Below are positions 8,807-18,279 of a DNA stretch of 64,000 nt, piece by piece. The translations under genes were made by a program, and so were the position numbers. This DNA comes from Bacteroidales bacterium UBA7258 (GTDB lineage: Bacteria; Bacteroidota; Bacteroidia; Bacteroidales; UBA932), in contig DKSK01000024.1 of NCBI GenBank assembly GCA_002472565.1, positions 1-64,000 of the forward strand, read 5' to 3'. Position 1 is the stretch's first letter, and each line of letters starts with the position of its first letter. The notes under the pieces were generated by a model. It was not told the origin of the DNA. It saw only the letters and a program-made list of their open reading frames with translations, and searched no databases.

Positions 8807-8893
8807 TGGGTGAGGTGTTTTTGCAATCGGCGCTGTTCCCGGGATTGATGGATGATCGAGGCGGAGCGGGCGGATCGAAGAGCGCCCGGGCCG

Positions 8894-8923
8894 ATTACAG
8901 GAAGATGTATTACAGGAAGATGT
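8894..8923. repeat. 15-bp tandem duplication spanning the permease stop codon
   Basis: ATTACAGGAAGATGT occurs twice in tandem (8894-8908 and 8909-8923), with a decayed third partial copy following. Read on the minus strand the gene ends in Tyr-Ile-Phe-Leu-stop and the next 15 bases encode Tyr-Ile-Phe-Leu-stop again. Confidence 0.9.
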
Positions 8924-10250
8924 ATTTCAGGATGAAGAGCAGGGAGAGTATGGCCATGAATACGCTGATCTTCTTGTGCTTGCTGGTGCAGAGGTTGAGG
9001 ATGACATAGGAGATCAAGCCTATCATGATGCCGTTCGAAATGGAGTAGGTCATAGGCATCAGGATTATGGTGAGATAGGCAGGGATTGACTCCGAGTAAT
9101 CATCAAGAGGAATGTCCTTGACAGGGCTGAGCATGAAGAGGCCGACGATGACGAGGGCAGGGCAGATCGCAGAGCCTGGAATGGCCGTGAAGACAGGAGC
9201 GAAGAAGAGGGCAAGAACGAAGCAGCAGACTACAGAGAAGGCTGTCAGGCCTGACCTTCCTCCCTGGGCCACTCCGGAGGCACTCTCGACATAAGTAGTA
9301 ACGGTGCTGGTGCCGAGAATGGCGCCTGTCACGGTACCTATGGCATCGGCCATAAAGGCCTGATTCATACGGACTGGATTCCCGTCCTTGTCTACCATTC
9401 CGGCTTTCGTAGCCACTCCGACGACAGTCCCGATGGTATCGAACATATCGACGAAAAGGAAGGTGAAGACTACTACCAGCATATCCAGGCTGAAGATCTG
9501 GTGAGGATCAAGGTCGAGCTGGCAGAATATAGAGGAAATCGATGGCGGCGTATCAACTACGCCATGGAACTGAGTGATTCCCATAGGAATACCTATGACG
9601 GCGGTGACGATGATGCCGATCAGAAGAGCCCCCGGAACATTCAGGACGACCAGGATTCCGGAGATCACAAGCCCGATGACGGAGAGGAGACCCGCCCCGC
9701 CTGTAATGTCGCCGAGATTGACGAGAGTCGAGGGATCAGATACCACGACCCCGCCGCTTTTGAGTCCGATAAGAGCTATGAAAAGACCGATACCCGCTCC
9801 GATGGCCTTACGCATCGACAAAGGAATGGCATTGACTATCGCAGTCCTGACATTCGTCATGGTAAGAATCACGAAGATAACGCCTTCAATCAAGACGGCC
9901 GTGAGGGCGAACTGCCATGGATAGCCCATGCCGAGGCAGACCGTGTAGCAGAAAAAGGCGTTGAGACCCATTCCCGGAGCCAGGGCGAAAGGCAGTTTGG
10001 CATAAATCGCCATGACCAGAGTCGCCACGATGGCCGAAAGAGCGGTGGTGGTAAAGAGGGCGTTCTTGTCCATGCCGGTAGCCGACAAGATGGATGGATT
10101 GACCGCCAGAATGTAGGACATGGCAAGGAAAGTAGTGATTCCGGCCATGATTTCGGTTGACACCTTCATCTTCGAAGGATCAAAGCCGAAGAGCCTGGTG
10201 AGCCATGGCTTCTTTTGCGCGGCGGTGTGAACTTGTGTTTCGTTTGACAT
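8910..10250 (-). CDS. AzgA-type (NCS2) adenine/guanine/hypoxanthine permease
   Basis: A 446-residue multi-spanning inner membrane protein. It begins with a hydrophilic stretch ending WLTRLFGFDPSKMKVSTEI, then GITTFLAMSYILAVNPSIL, the signature opening of AzgA-like proton-coupled purine transporters. FALAPGMGLNAFFCYTV, LGTSTVTTYVESASGVAQGGRSGLTA and VDMFDTIGTVVGVA are further family motifs. It lies 31 bases downstream of a Tsx-like channel gene and divergent from a phosphoribosyltransferase, which supports a role in purine base uptake. Confidence 0.92.
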   Translation of the reverse strand: MSNETQVHTAAQKKPWLTRLFGFDPSKMKVSTEIMAGITTFLAMSYILAVNPSILSATGMDKNALFTTTALSAIVATLVMAIYAKLPFALAPGMGLNAFFCYTVCLGMGYPWQFALTAVLIEGVIFVILTMTNVRTAIVNAIPLSMRKAIGAGIGLFIALIGLKSGGVVVSDPSTLVNLGDITGGAGLLSVIGLVISGILVVLNVPGALLIGIIVTAVIGIPMGITQFHGVVDTPPSISSIFCQLDLDPHQIFSLDMLVVVFTFLFVDMFDTIGTVVGVATKAGMVDKDGNPVRMNQAFMADAIGTVTGAILGTSTVTTYVESASGVAQGGRSGLTAFSVVCCFVLALFFAPVFTAIPGSAICPALVIVGLFMLSPVKDIPLDDYSESIPAYLTIILMPMTYSISNGIMIGLISYVILNLCTSKHKKISVFMAILSLLFILKYIFL

Positions 10251-10281
10251 TGTTTATGCTAGTTTTATCTTTTTCATGAAA

Positions 10282-11076
10282 TTAAAAGACCCACTTTGCT
10301 CCGAGGCATGGACGGACCCAGAAGCCCTTTCCGGTGCCAAAGTCGTAGGTAAGCTCGATTTCAGTACCGACATTGAGATTGTCTACGCCGAAATGCTGGC
10401 CGATGTTGTACCAGAGCTGAGGTTCGGAGATGAATACCGTATGGACATCCTTTCCGCTGGTCCAGTCGCGGTAGCCGTTCTCCCGGCCGCTCTTATATTT
10501 ATATACCGCATGATCTTCCCACCAGAAATCGGCGAAGCCGCTGAATCTCAGGCCCTTAACATTGAAAAGGTCCTGCATCCCCCAGACAACGGTAAACTGG
10601 AGAGGCACCTGGCTGCCCATCTTGGAGCCGTCAAGGTTCTTTCCATGGTTATAATTAATGCCTTTGAGCAAGGCTTTGAGGTTGAGCGTATTCTTGAAAT
10701 CTTTGCTGTGGATGAACCAGTCGGCGCCGATGAGGAAGGCGTTGTTAATTGTGTAACCGTTGTAGGCTCCTCCGTTGTACTCCACATGAAGGCTCAGAGG
10801 GGCGAGCTTGCTGTCCTGCCAGAAATTGAGACAACGCGCAATCTCCCAATAAGTTCCGTTCGGGGCATAGACCTTCCCATCATCATTCTTGGAATTGTAG
10901 TCGATGTCGGCGAAAAAGAAGGTGTTGCCCCATTTGTCGTTGTAGAAGCCCTCAAGCGTTGTTGTCACATGCTTGCGGTCTTTGCCGAAATCATAGAACA
11001 CCTGCAGGTTGGTCTGGGCCATGGCTCCAATGGAGAAGGCCGTCGTGGCAAGAGCCACGGCAAAGATTTTTTTCAT
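10282..11076 (-). CDS. Tsx-like outer membrane nucleoside channel (DUF5020 type)
   Basis: Begins with a signal peptide (MKKIFAVALATTAFSIGAMAQ), followed by short amphipathic beta segments such as LQVFYDFGKDRKHVTTTLEG and FFFADIDYN, and ends in an aromatic residue (KWVF) as outer membrane barrels do. Length, the FADIDYN segment and layout match Bacteroidetes proteins I know as DUF5020, related to the nucleoside channel Tsx. An upstream ATG at 11082 would add two residues; I chose the ATG that begins the MKK signal peptide. It precedes the purine permease, so the two probably move purines across outer and inner membranes in turn. Confidence 0.75.
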   Translation of the reverse strand: MKKIFAVALATTAFSIGAMAQTNLQVFYDFGKDRKHVTTTLEGFYNDKWGNTFFFADIDYNSKNDDGKVYAPNGTYWEIARCLNFWQDSKLAPLSLHVEYNGGAYNGYTINNAFLIGADWFIHSKDFKNTLNLKALLKGINYNHGKNLDGSKMGSQVPLQFTVVWGMQDLFNVKGLRFSGFADFWWEDHAVYKYKSGRENGYRDWTSGKDVHTVFISEPQLWYNIGQHFGVDNLNVGTEIELTYDFGTGKGFWVRPCLGAKWVF

Positions 11077-11216
11077 TAACATAAATTATTAGGTAAATTT
11101 GAATGCTGGCAGTTCTGTAAAGCTAAGTTAATGATAATTGGCCAAACAGATTCAACTCCTCCTCAATAAAATCAACATTTTTATCAACATCAGACCTCAT
11201 CACATCTCAATTCGCC

Positions 11217-11783
11217 ATGTTCGAGGACGTTCTTAAATTCTATCACGGCTTCCCTAAGGAAGGGATTAACTTCGTGGATATCATGCCTTTCATGCAAGAC
11301 AGACAGGTCTTCACTTCCCTAATGGGAGAGATCGGGAGCCACGTCACCGCTCCTTCCGTCGCCTCCCCTGAGGCGAGGGCCTTTCTTTTCTCCGCTCCCC
11401 TGCTGACGACGGACTGCGGAGTGAGCAACGTTATTCCTTTCCGGAAGAAGGGGAAACTTCCTTTCTCGGGAGACGACCTTCAGGACATCGAAATCATGAA
11501 GGAATATGGCCCGGACCATCTTTACTTCAGAAAATCAGACATCGCCGCCGGCAAGGCCGAAGACGGCTGCTTCCACATAACGATCATCGATGACGTGCTG
11601 GCGACGGGAGGCACGGCCGAAGGCATAGCGAAGGCCTTGGGGAACACCCGCATCTCTCTCGGTGGCAAGGAATACAGGGTAAAAGTCAACGAATTCATCT
11701 TCATAGTGGAGCTTGACGGGCTGAACGGGAAAGACAGGCTGACGGAAATCGCCCCTGTCTACACAATCGCACACGTAAAATAA
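11217..11783 (+). CDS. Adenine phosphoribosyltransferase-like protein
   Basis: A 188-residue type I phosphoribosyltransferase. The N-terminus FEDVLKFYHGFPKEGINFVDIMPF matches the PKxGIxFxDI opening of adenine phosphoribosyltransferase. The PRPP-binding loop is IIDDVLATGGTAEGIAKAL at about residues 123-141. The central part (LLTTDCGVSNVIPFRKKGKLP) is shorter and more divergent than in E. coli Apt, so the exact base is uncertain. It is transcribed away from the purine channel and permease genes, fitting salvage of imported bases to nucleotides. Confidence 0.82.
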   Translation: MFEDVLKFYHGFPKEGINFVDIMPFMQDRQVFTSLMGEIGSHVTAPSVASPEARAFLFSAPLLTTDCGVSNVIPFRKKGKLPFSGDDLQDIEIMKEYGPDHLYFRKSDIAAGKAEDGCFHITIIDDVLATGGTAEGIAKALGNTRISLGGKEYRVKVNEFIFIVELDGLNGKDRLTEIAPVYTIAHVK

Positions 11784-11916
11784 AGCATCTTCACTCCTTT
11801 TTACTATATTAGCAGAACCAAGGATTCGCCCTATCCCTGGAAAGGGAGGAAATCAGCTATGACAGAGGATTTTCAACCTGCAAGGAAAAAATACTAACGG
11901 TAATAACGAAACGGCA

Positions 11917-14900
11917 ATGAAAAAATTCTTTCTGACATCCATGGTCTTTGTCTCCATGGGCATCGGAGCGGCGGCGCAGGAGACTCCTCTGTGGCTGCGC
12001 GGCAATCAGATTTCCCCTGACGGGAAACAAATCGTCTTCGAATACAAAGGCGACATTTACGTCGTCCCGGCTGCGGGAGGCATCGCCACCCAGATTACCA
12101 GCAACGATGCCTATGAATCCTGCCCTATCTGGACAAGGGACGGCAAAGGTCTGTATTTCAGTTCTTACAGGGAAGGTCTCTCTGACATCTTCTACACCTC
12201 TCCCAAGGGCGGAAAGCCGAAGAGGATAACCGATTTCCCCGGGAACGAGACTCCTCTCGCCACCCTTCCGGACGGCAGAATCCTGTTCACGGCGAACATC
12301 CAGCCGGACGCTTCCTTCCAGGGCTTTCCTCAGAGCAGGTCGCCTCAACTCTGGACCGCGGACACCACCTCCGGCATGCCGAAATTCGTAACCAGCCTTC
12401 CGGTATGCAACATCAGCGTAGCCCCGGACGGAACAGTACTCTACGAGGACTACAAGGGATATGAAGATCCTCTGCGCAAGCACCATACCTCATCAGTGAC
12501 CAGAGACATCTGGCGCTACGACGGCGCTTCCCTCTCCGGCGGCTTTAAGATCGGCAAGGACGGCAAATTCACCAAGCTGACCTCCTACAATGGGGAAGAC
12601 CGCAATCCTGTCTTCGCCAAGGACGGGGACACCTATTATTATCTCAGCGAGCAGGACGGGAAAAATATCAACGTCTTCAAGGGCAAGGCTTCCGATCCTT
12701 CTTTCCACCAGAGGCTTACGAATTTCGACAAGAATCCGGCGAGATTCCTCTCCGTCTCAGATGACGGAACCCTCGCCTTCTCCTACAACGGAGAGCTCTA
12801 CACAATGCGCGAGGGCGGAGAGCCTAAGAAGGTTGACATCAAGGTCTACCGCGATGAGACCGAGGCAGAAATCGAGAAGATCAATTTCCGCGGAGCCGCC
12901 ACCGACATGGACGTCTCCCAGGACGGAAAGCAGATAGCCGTCGCAGTCAGGGGCGACATCTTCGTCACCTCGGACGAGTTCAACACCACCCGCAGAATCA
13001 CGAACACTCCGGAGCAGGAGCGCAACGTCAGCTTCTCGAAAGACGGAAGGACGCTCTATTACTCCTCGGAAAGGAACGGATTCTGGGGCGTCTACAAGAT
13101 GAGCCTCAAGAACAAGAAAGACAAATATTTCACCTATGCCGTTGATATGGAGGAGGAACTCTTCTCCGGCAAGGGCGAGACTTGCTTCGGGCCTGTTGTC
13201 TCCCCGGACGGCAAATATGTCGCCTACTATAGGGACAGGACCGAGATTGTCATAAAACCGACGGCGGGAGGAGCGGCGAAGACCGTACTTCCGAAGGACT
13301 ATAACTACAGCTACAGCGACGGAGACCAGAGCTTCGTATGGAGCCCTGACAGCCACTACATTCTCTCTGGTTACATGAAGGGAGGCCGGTGGAACAATTC
13401 CGACGTCTGCCTTATCGATATCGAGTCCGGCGAGATTACCGACCTTACGGAGAGCGGTTATTCCGACGGTAATGCGAGATGGGCCATGAAGGGCCACGCC
13501 ATGCTCTGGCAGAGCGACAGAGACGGCTACCGCAGCCATGGAAGCTGGGGCGCGGAGGACGATGTCTATCTCATGTTCTTCGATGCCGAGACCATGTCCA
13601 AGTTCAACAAGGACAAGGAGGAGGAAAGCATTGACAAGATGCTTGAAGGCAAGGACAATGAGAAGGCGGAGAAGAAGGAGGCCAAGGACAGCGTCAAGGC
13701 TGCCACCAAGAATCCAGAGAAGCTGAAGCTTGACCTGGAGAATCGCGAATATCGCATCCAAAGGCTCACAAGGACTTCGGGACGCCTCGGAGACGCCTAC
13801 CTCACTGACGACGGAGCGACTCTCTACTACATCTGCCGCATCCCTACGGGGAATGTCCTCTACTCTATGGACATGAAAAACAGGTCGGAGCTCAAGGTCG
13901 TCAGGCCGAACTGCTACGGCTCCATCACGCCTTCCAAGGACGGCAAGTCTATCTACGTTTTCTCCGGAAGCGGCATCACCAAGATTTCACTTCCGTCTGG
14001 AAGCACGAAGAGCATCACCTTCTCCGCGGACTACGAGTTCAAGCCTAAGGCGGAAAGGGCCTACATGTTCGACCACGTCTGGAAGCAGGTCAAGGAGAAG
14101 TTCTATGATCCTGAGCTTCATGGCCTTGACTGGGACTACTACAAAGAGAACTATTCCAGATTCCTGCCATATATCAACAACTATTTCGACTATGCCGACA
14201 TGCTCTCAGAAATGCTCGGAGAGCTCAACGGCTCCCATACCGGCGCCCGCTATTCTTATCGCGGAGGCGAGTCAATGGGCTATCTCGGAGTCATCTGGGA
14301 CAAGGACTATACAGGGGACGGAATCAAGATTCAGGAAGTCCTGCCGGGCGGTCCTGTCGCCCTCACCGATCCTAAAATCAAGGCCGGAGACATCATCGAG
14401 TCCATCGACGGAACCAAGGTCGAGGCCGGCAAGAGCTGGTTCCCTCTCCTGACCGGCAAGGCCGGCAAGAAGGTCGCCCTCAAAATCGGCGGCAAGCTCG
14501 TCTTCGTAACCCCTGCATCCTCGGAATCGAGCCTTCTTTACGACAGATGGGTACGCAGGAACGAGAAGATGGTCGAGAAACTTTCGGACGGCAAAGTAGG
14601 TTATGTTCATGTCGAAGGCATGGACTCTCCAAGCTTCCGAAATCTCTACTCCAAGGCTCTCGGCAAATACCACGGCTGCGACGCGCTCATCGTTGACACC
14701 CGTCACAACGGAGGCGGATGGCTCCATGACGACCTGATCGACTTCCTCAGCGGCAAGGAATATGTCAAATACACTCCGCGCGGACAGTACATCGGTTCCG
14801 AGCCATTCAACAAGTGGATAAGGCCTTCCTGCGTACTCGTCGGCGAGGACAACTACTCTGACGCCTCCGGTTTCCCTTACTCTTATCAGGCGAGGGGCAT

Positions 14901-15162
14901 CGGCAAACTCGTCGGAGCTCCTGTCCCGGGGACTATGACCGCCGTATGGTGGGAGAATCTGGTCAACCGCAGCATAGTATTCGGAATCCCTGAAGTCGGC
15001 AACTGGTCCGTCAAGGATAAGAAGTACATTGAGAACCACGAGATAGAGCCTGACGTGCTCGTCTACAACGACCCTGCCAGCCTGCTGGGCGGAGAGGACA
15101 AGCAGATTGAGGCCGCGGTCAAGGAGATGGTTTCCGAGACTGCCGGGCAGATGGAAAAATAA
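11917..15162 (+). CDS. Tricorn-like S41 family protease
   Basis: A 1081-residue exported protein with signal peptide MKKFFLTSMVFVSMGIGAAA. Residues 25-560 hold repeated PD40/TolB-type propeller units (ISPDGKQIVFEYKGDIYVVP, VSPDGKYVAYY, WSPDSHYIL). A charged low-complexity linker rich in Lys/Glu follows at about 575-610, then more propeller. A C1-like helical part, a PDZ domain (GYLGVIWDKDYTGDGIKI, VLPGGPV, IKAGDIIESIDGTKV) and the S41 catalytic core follow. The nucleophile is probably Ser981 in EDNYSDASG, equivalent to the Ser-Asp pair of archaeal tricorn. DTRHNGGG precedes it. It probably trims oligopeptides in the periplasm. Confidence 0.9.
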   Translation: MKKFFLTSMVFVSMGIGAAAQETPLWLRGNQISPDGKQIVFEYKGDIYVVPAAGGIATQITSNDAYESCPIWTRDGKGLYFSSYREGLSDIFYTSPKGGKPKRITDFPGNETPLATLPDGRILFTANIQPDASFQGFPQSRSPQLWTADTTSGMPKFVTSLPVCNISVAPDGTVLYEDYKGYEDPLRKHHTSSVTRDIWRYDGASLSGGFKIGKDGKFTKLTSYNGEDRNPVFAKDGDTYYYLSEQDGKNINVFKGKASDPSFHQRLTNFDKNPARFLSVSDDGTLAFSYNGELYTMREGGEPKKVDIKVYRDETEAEIEKINFRGAATDMDVSQDGKQIAVAVRGDIFVTSDEFNTTRRITNTPEQERNVSFSKDGRTLYYSSERNGFWGVYKMSLKNKKDKYFTYAVDMEEELFSGKGETCFGPVVSPDGKYVAYYRDRTEIVIKPTAGGAAKTVLPKDYNYSYSDGDQSFVWSPDSHYILSGYMKGGRWNNSDVCLIDIESGEITDLTESGYSDGNARWAMKGHAMLWQSDRDGYRSHGSWGAEDDVYLMFFDAETMSKFNKDKEEESIDKMLEGKDNEKAEKKEAKDSVKAATKNPEKLKLDLENREYRIQRLTRTSGRLGDAYLTDDGATLYYICRIPTGNVLYSMDMKNRSELKVVRPNCYGSITPSKDGKSIYVFSGSGITKISLPSGSTKSITFSADYEFKPKAERAYMFDHVWKQVKEKFYDPELHGLDWDYYKENYSRFLPYINNYFDYADMLSEMLGELNGSHTGARYSYRGGESMGYLGVIWDKDYTGDGIKIQEVLPGGPVALTDPKIKAGDIIESIDGTKVEAGKSWFPLLTGKAGKKVALKIGGKLVFVTPASSESSLLYDRWVRRNEKMVEKLSDGKVGYVHVEGMDSPSFRNLYSKALGKYHGCDALIVDTRHNGGGWLHDDLIDFLSGKEYVKYTPRGQYIGSEPFNKWIRPSCVLVGEDNYSDASGFPYSYQARGIGKLVGAPVPGTMTAVWWENLVNRSIVFGIPEVGNWSVKDKKYIENHEIEPDVLVYNDPASLLGGEDKQIEAAVKEMVSETAGQMEK

Positions 15163-15174
15163 AATTCCATTGCG

Positions 15175-15906
15175 ATGGAAGAATCTAAAAAACTGGTGAT
15201 TATCCCCACCTACAACGAAAAGGAAAACATCGAAGCCATAAGCCGCGCAGTCTTCGCCGAGGAGGGAGCCTTCCATATCCTCGTCATCGACGACGGCTCT
15301 CCGGACGGGACTGCGGCAATCGTAAAAAGATTGATGCAGGAATTTCCGGACAGGCTTCATCTCATGGAAAGGAAGGGAAAGCAGGGTCTCGGGACGGCCT
15401 ACATAGCGGGCTTCAAGTGGGCCCTCGAAAAGGGCTATGACTACGTGACCGAAATGGACGCAGACTTTTCGCACAACCCAGACGACCTACCGCGTCTTGT
15501 GGAAGCTTGCAGAGAGGGGGCCGACCTTAGCGTCGGCTCACGCTACTGCAACGGAGTAAGCGTGGTAAACTGGCCGATCGGGAGGATCATGATGAGCTAC
15601 TTTGCCTCCGTTTACGTGCGCAAAGTGCTGGGCATCAAGGTCTTCGACTGCACGGCAGGCTTCGTCTGCTATTCCCGCAAAGTCCTCGAAGCCATAGACT
15701 TCGACTCCGTCCAGATGAAGGGCTATGGGTTCCAGATCGAGATGAAGTACACCGCTCTGAAACTCGGCTTCAGAATTAATGAAGTCCCGGTGATCTTCGT
15801 CAACCGCAAAGAAGGCACCTCGAAGATGAGCAGCGGGATTTTCGGTGAGGCCTTCTGGGGTGTCATTAAGTTGAGATTCAGGAAGTTTCACAAAAGGACG
15901 GCTTAA
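15175..15906 (+). CDS. Polyprenol/dolichol-phosphate mannosyltransferase-like GT2
   Basis: A 243-residue GT-A glycosyltransferase. VIIPTYNEKENI, VIDDGSPDGTA and TEMDADFSHNPDDLP are the motifs of Dpm1-type enzymes that charge a polyprenyl phosphate with a hexose. The absence of C-terminal membrane helices matches the short soluble form. It follows the protease gene by 12 bases, and its stop overlaps the dihydroorotase start by one base (TAATG), so it is likely translated from the same mRNA. No protein-mannosylation gene is visible nearby. Confidence 0.88.
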   Translation: MEESKKLVIIPTYNEKENIEAISRAVFAEEGAFHILVIDDGSPDGTAAIVKRLMQEFPDRLHLMERKGKQGLGTAYIAGFKWALEKGYDYVTEMDADFSHNPDDLPRLVEACREGADLSVGSRYCNGVSVVNWPIGRIMMSYFASVYVRKVLGIKVFDCTAGFVCYSRKVLEAIDFDSVQMKGYGFQIEMKYTALKLGFRINEVPVIFVNRKEGTSKMSSGIFGEAFWGVIKLRFRKFHKRTA

Positions 15907-17351
15907 TGGCGAGGGTACTTAAAAACGCCAGGATAGTGACGGGGCACTCCGAATTCAGGGGTGCCCTGGCTATCTGTGGCGACCGCATAGGCAAAATCTG
16001 GAGAAACTCCGGCACGGAGGAAGGCTGTCCTGAATGGCCTGGAGACGAAAAGGCCGTGGCGGAAATTTCACAGCCTTGGGACAAAGATGTCTCGATTTCC
16101 GACCTGCACGGCCTAGTGCTCATGGCCGGGGCCATCGACAGCCATGTCCATTTCCGTGAGCCAGGGATGACCGCAAAGGCCGACTTGGAGAGCGAATCAA
16201 AGGCGGCGCTTCTGGGAGGAGTCACCTCCTTCATCGACATGCCGAACACCAAGCCCGCCACCACGGACAAGGAGACGCTTGAGGCCAAGCTTAGCCTCTC
16301 CGAAGGTCGGTGCTGGGCGAATTACGGCTTCCACCTCGGTGCTACGAACGCCAACCAGGGGCATTTCGAGGAAATTGACCCTCATTCCTACGCCGGAGTC
16401 AAGGTTTTCCTCGGCTCTTCTACCGGAGGCCTGCTGGTGGACGATGCCTCTGCCCTGCGGAATATTTTCAGGACGAGCGGCAAAGAAGTTCTCATCCACA
16501 GCGAAGACAATGACGTCATCGCGAAGAATCTCGCCAGGTACCGCGCAGAATATGGGGATGAACTTCCCTTCAGAGTGCATCCGCTGATAAGATCGGCCGA
16601 AGCCTGTTCCCTCATGAGCCGCAAGGCTCTTGACCTTGCGGCGGAATACGGGACCCGCCTCCACCTTCTCCACGTCAGCACCGCAATTGAGGCGCAGATG
16701 GTGAAGGACGGCCGCAAAGAGAATCCGTACCTGACTTGCGAGACTTCTCCGAATTATCTCTGGTTCAGCGAGCGGGATTACGACAGGATGGGAGCCTTCA
16801 TCAAGTGCAACCCAGCGGTCAAACAGCCATCCGACAGGGCGGCCTTGAGGCGGGCGGTTAAGGACGGAACGATCGACACCATAGGCACCGACCATGCCCC
16901 GCACCTGATTTCTGAGAAAATGAAGTCATATCTGAGCTGCCCTTCCGGGGTATGTTCAATCCAGCAGAGTCTCGCGGTAATGATGAGCGTGGCCGGAGAG
17001 GAAGGCCTGCCTTACAGCAGGATAGCGGCTCTGATGTCGGAAAATCCAGCGTCTCTCTTCGGCATCAGGGACCGGGGATTCATCGCCGAGGGAGCTATAG
17101 CCGATCTAGTCGTGATTGACCCTGAGATGGACTTCACCGTGGGTGATGAAAAGGACATGTGGCGGACTTCCTCAGCAAGAATCGACAGCAAATGCGGCTG
17201 GAGCGCCTACGGGCCAGTGCCCGGGAAAATGACCGGGGAACGGCTCAGAGGCGGAGTCCGGCAGGTCTGGCTCGGCGGAGTCAAGGCCGTTGAGGACGGC
17301 CGTCTCCTTCTGGGAGAGCCCTCCGGAAAGAGGCTTATCTTCGACAGGTAG
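15906..17351 (+). CDS. pyrC: Dihydroorotase
   Basis: Zinc amidohydrolase closing carbamoyl aspartate to dihydroorotate in pyrimidine synthesis. The metal ligands appear in DSHVHFREPGMT (about residues 78-88) and GTDHAPH (about 325-331). SFIDMPNTKPATT, GVKVFLGSSTGG and LHLLHVSTA are further motifs of the long class I type. It has 481 residues; the N-terminal segment with NSGTEEGCPEWPGDEKA looks like a loop insertion in the small beta domain. Co-transcription with the upstream glycosyltransferase gene is likely from the one-base overlap. Confidence 0.9.
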   Translation: MARVLKNARIVTGHSEFRGALAICGDRIGKIWRNSGTEEGCPEWPGDEKAVAEISQPWDKDVSISDLHGLVLMAGAIDSHVHFREPGMTAKADLESESKAALLGGVTSFIDMPNTKPATTDKETLEAKLSLSEGRCWANYGFHLGATNANQGHFEEIDPHSYAGVKVFLGSSTGGLLVDDASALRNIFRTSGKEVLIHSEDNDVIAKNLARYRAEYGDELPFRVHPLIRSAEACSLMSRKALDLAAEYGTRLHLLHVSTAIEAQMVKDGRKENPYLTCETSPNYLWFSERDYDRMGAFIKCNPAVKQPSDRAALRRAVKDGTIDTIGTDHAPHLISEKMKSYLSCPSGVCSIQQSLAVMMSVAGEEGLPYSRIAALMSENPASLFGIRDRGFIAEGAIADLVVIDPEMDFTVGDEKDMWRTSSARIDSKCGWSAYGPVPGKMTGERLRGGVRQVWLGGVKAVEDGRLLLGEPSGKRLIFDR

Positions 17352-17358
17352 CTCTCGG

Positions 17359-18273
17359 CTAAGCTTTCTTTGCCTCGCAGAAAGACTGTGACAGTATGAC
17401 TCCCAGCACTGCGACCCCGATTCCGGCCCACTGTATCACGGTAAGATTCGTCCCGTTGAGCACGAGATTCGCCAATGCGGTGACTACCGGAATCATGGCC
17501 TGAAAAATGCTGGACTTGGCGACCCCGAGGTATTTGATGGAGGTAACCCAGAGGCTGAAGGCCAGAGTCGAGCAGAAGAGGGCGAGACAGATGATCGAGC
17601 TCCAGGCATCCCAGGAATTGTAGACAAGGGGATCATAGCCCTTGAGACCCGAGGCGAGGAAGACCGGAAAGAGAAAGGCTGCTCCGAAGACGAACTGGTA
17701 CATCACGATGACCATAGGAGGATAAGTCCTGTCGGAGAGGGCCTTGGTGAAGCTCGCCTGTCCGACCTCGGCTACGACGGCGACAACGAGCAGGATGACG
17801 CCCCAGATGAAATCAGGTCCCATGGAGGACTTCCCCATCGTGAACATACCTATGCCGAAGACGCAGACTACCACGCCGACGACGTTGGTAAGGTTGATTT
17901 TTTCACCGAAGAAAAGCATCCCCGCCACGAAAGCCACTATAGGGTTCGTGGATATGATCAGGGCGCTGTATGTAGGAGATTCGGTCAGCTTGATGCCGTA
18001 AGTTTCACAGAGGAAATAGATGAGAGGTTCGCAGGCGGCAAGAAGCATGAACATAGGAAAATCCTTCTTCCTGATCTTCATGGAAGCCCCCGTCACCACA
18101 TTCATGACGAAGAGGAGCAGGGCTGTTATGACCGCGCGGACGAAGATGATGTATTCTACGGGGATGTCGAGACGAAGAAGACGATCGCTCCATATATACG
18201 ACAGGCCCCACAGGCCGATCGACAAGAGCGAAATTAGATATACTTCAAATTTTCCCAGCTTTCTTTTCCCCAT
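17359..18273 (-). CDS. EamA family drug/metabolite transporter
   Basis: A 304-residue membrane protein with about ten predicted helices in two EamA repeats. The first starts EVYLISLLSIGLWGLSYIWSDRLL and includes ALIISTNPIVAFVAGMLFFGEKI. The second begins GPDFIWGVILLVVAVVAEVGQASFTKAL and ends near GIGVAVLGVILSQSF. The substrate is unknown. It starts 6 bases after the tex stop, so it is the last gene of the ClC-tex-EamA operon. It converges with pyrC, leaving only 7 bases between stops and no visible terminator. Confidence 0.88.
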   Translation of the reverse strand: MGKRKLGKFEVYLISLLSIGLWGLSYIWSDRLLRLDIPVEYIIFVRAVITALLLFVMNVVTGASMKIRKKDFPMFMLLAACEPLIYFLCETYGIKLTESPTYSALIISTNPIVAFVAGMLFFGEKINLTNVVGVVVCVFGIGMFTMGKSSMGPDFIWGVILLVVAVVAEVGQASFTKALSDRTYPPMVIVMYQFVFGAAFLFPVFLASGLKGYDPLVYNSWDAWSSIICLALFCSTLAFSLWVTSIKYLGVAKSSIFQAMIPVVTALANLVLNGTNLTVIQWAGIGVAVLGVILSQSFCEAKKA

Positions 18274-18279
18274 ATGAAT

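Noticed and set aside
12757..15474. Two long minus-strand frames opposite the tricorn-like protease and glycosyltransferase
   Set aside because: Both are antisense shadows of strongly supported genes, with unnatural residue composition.
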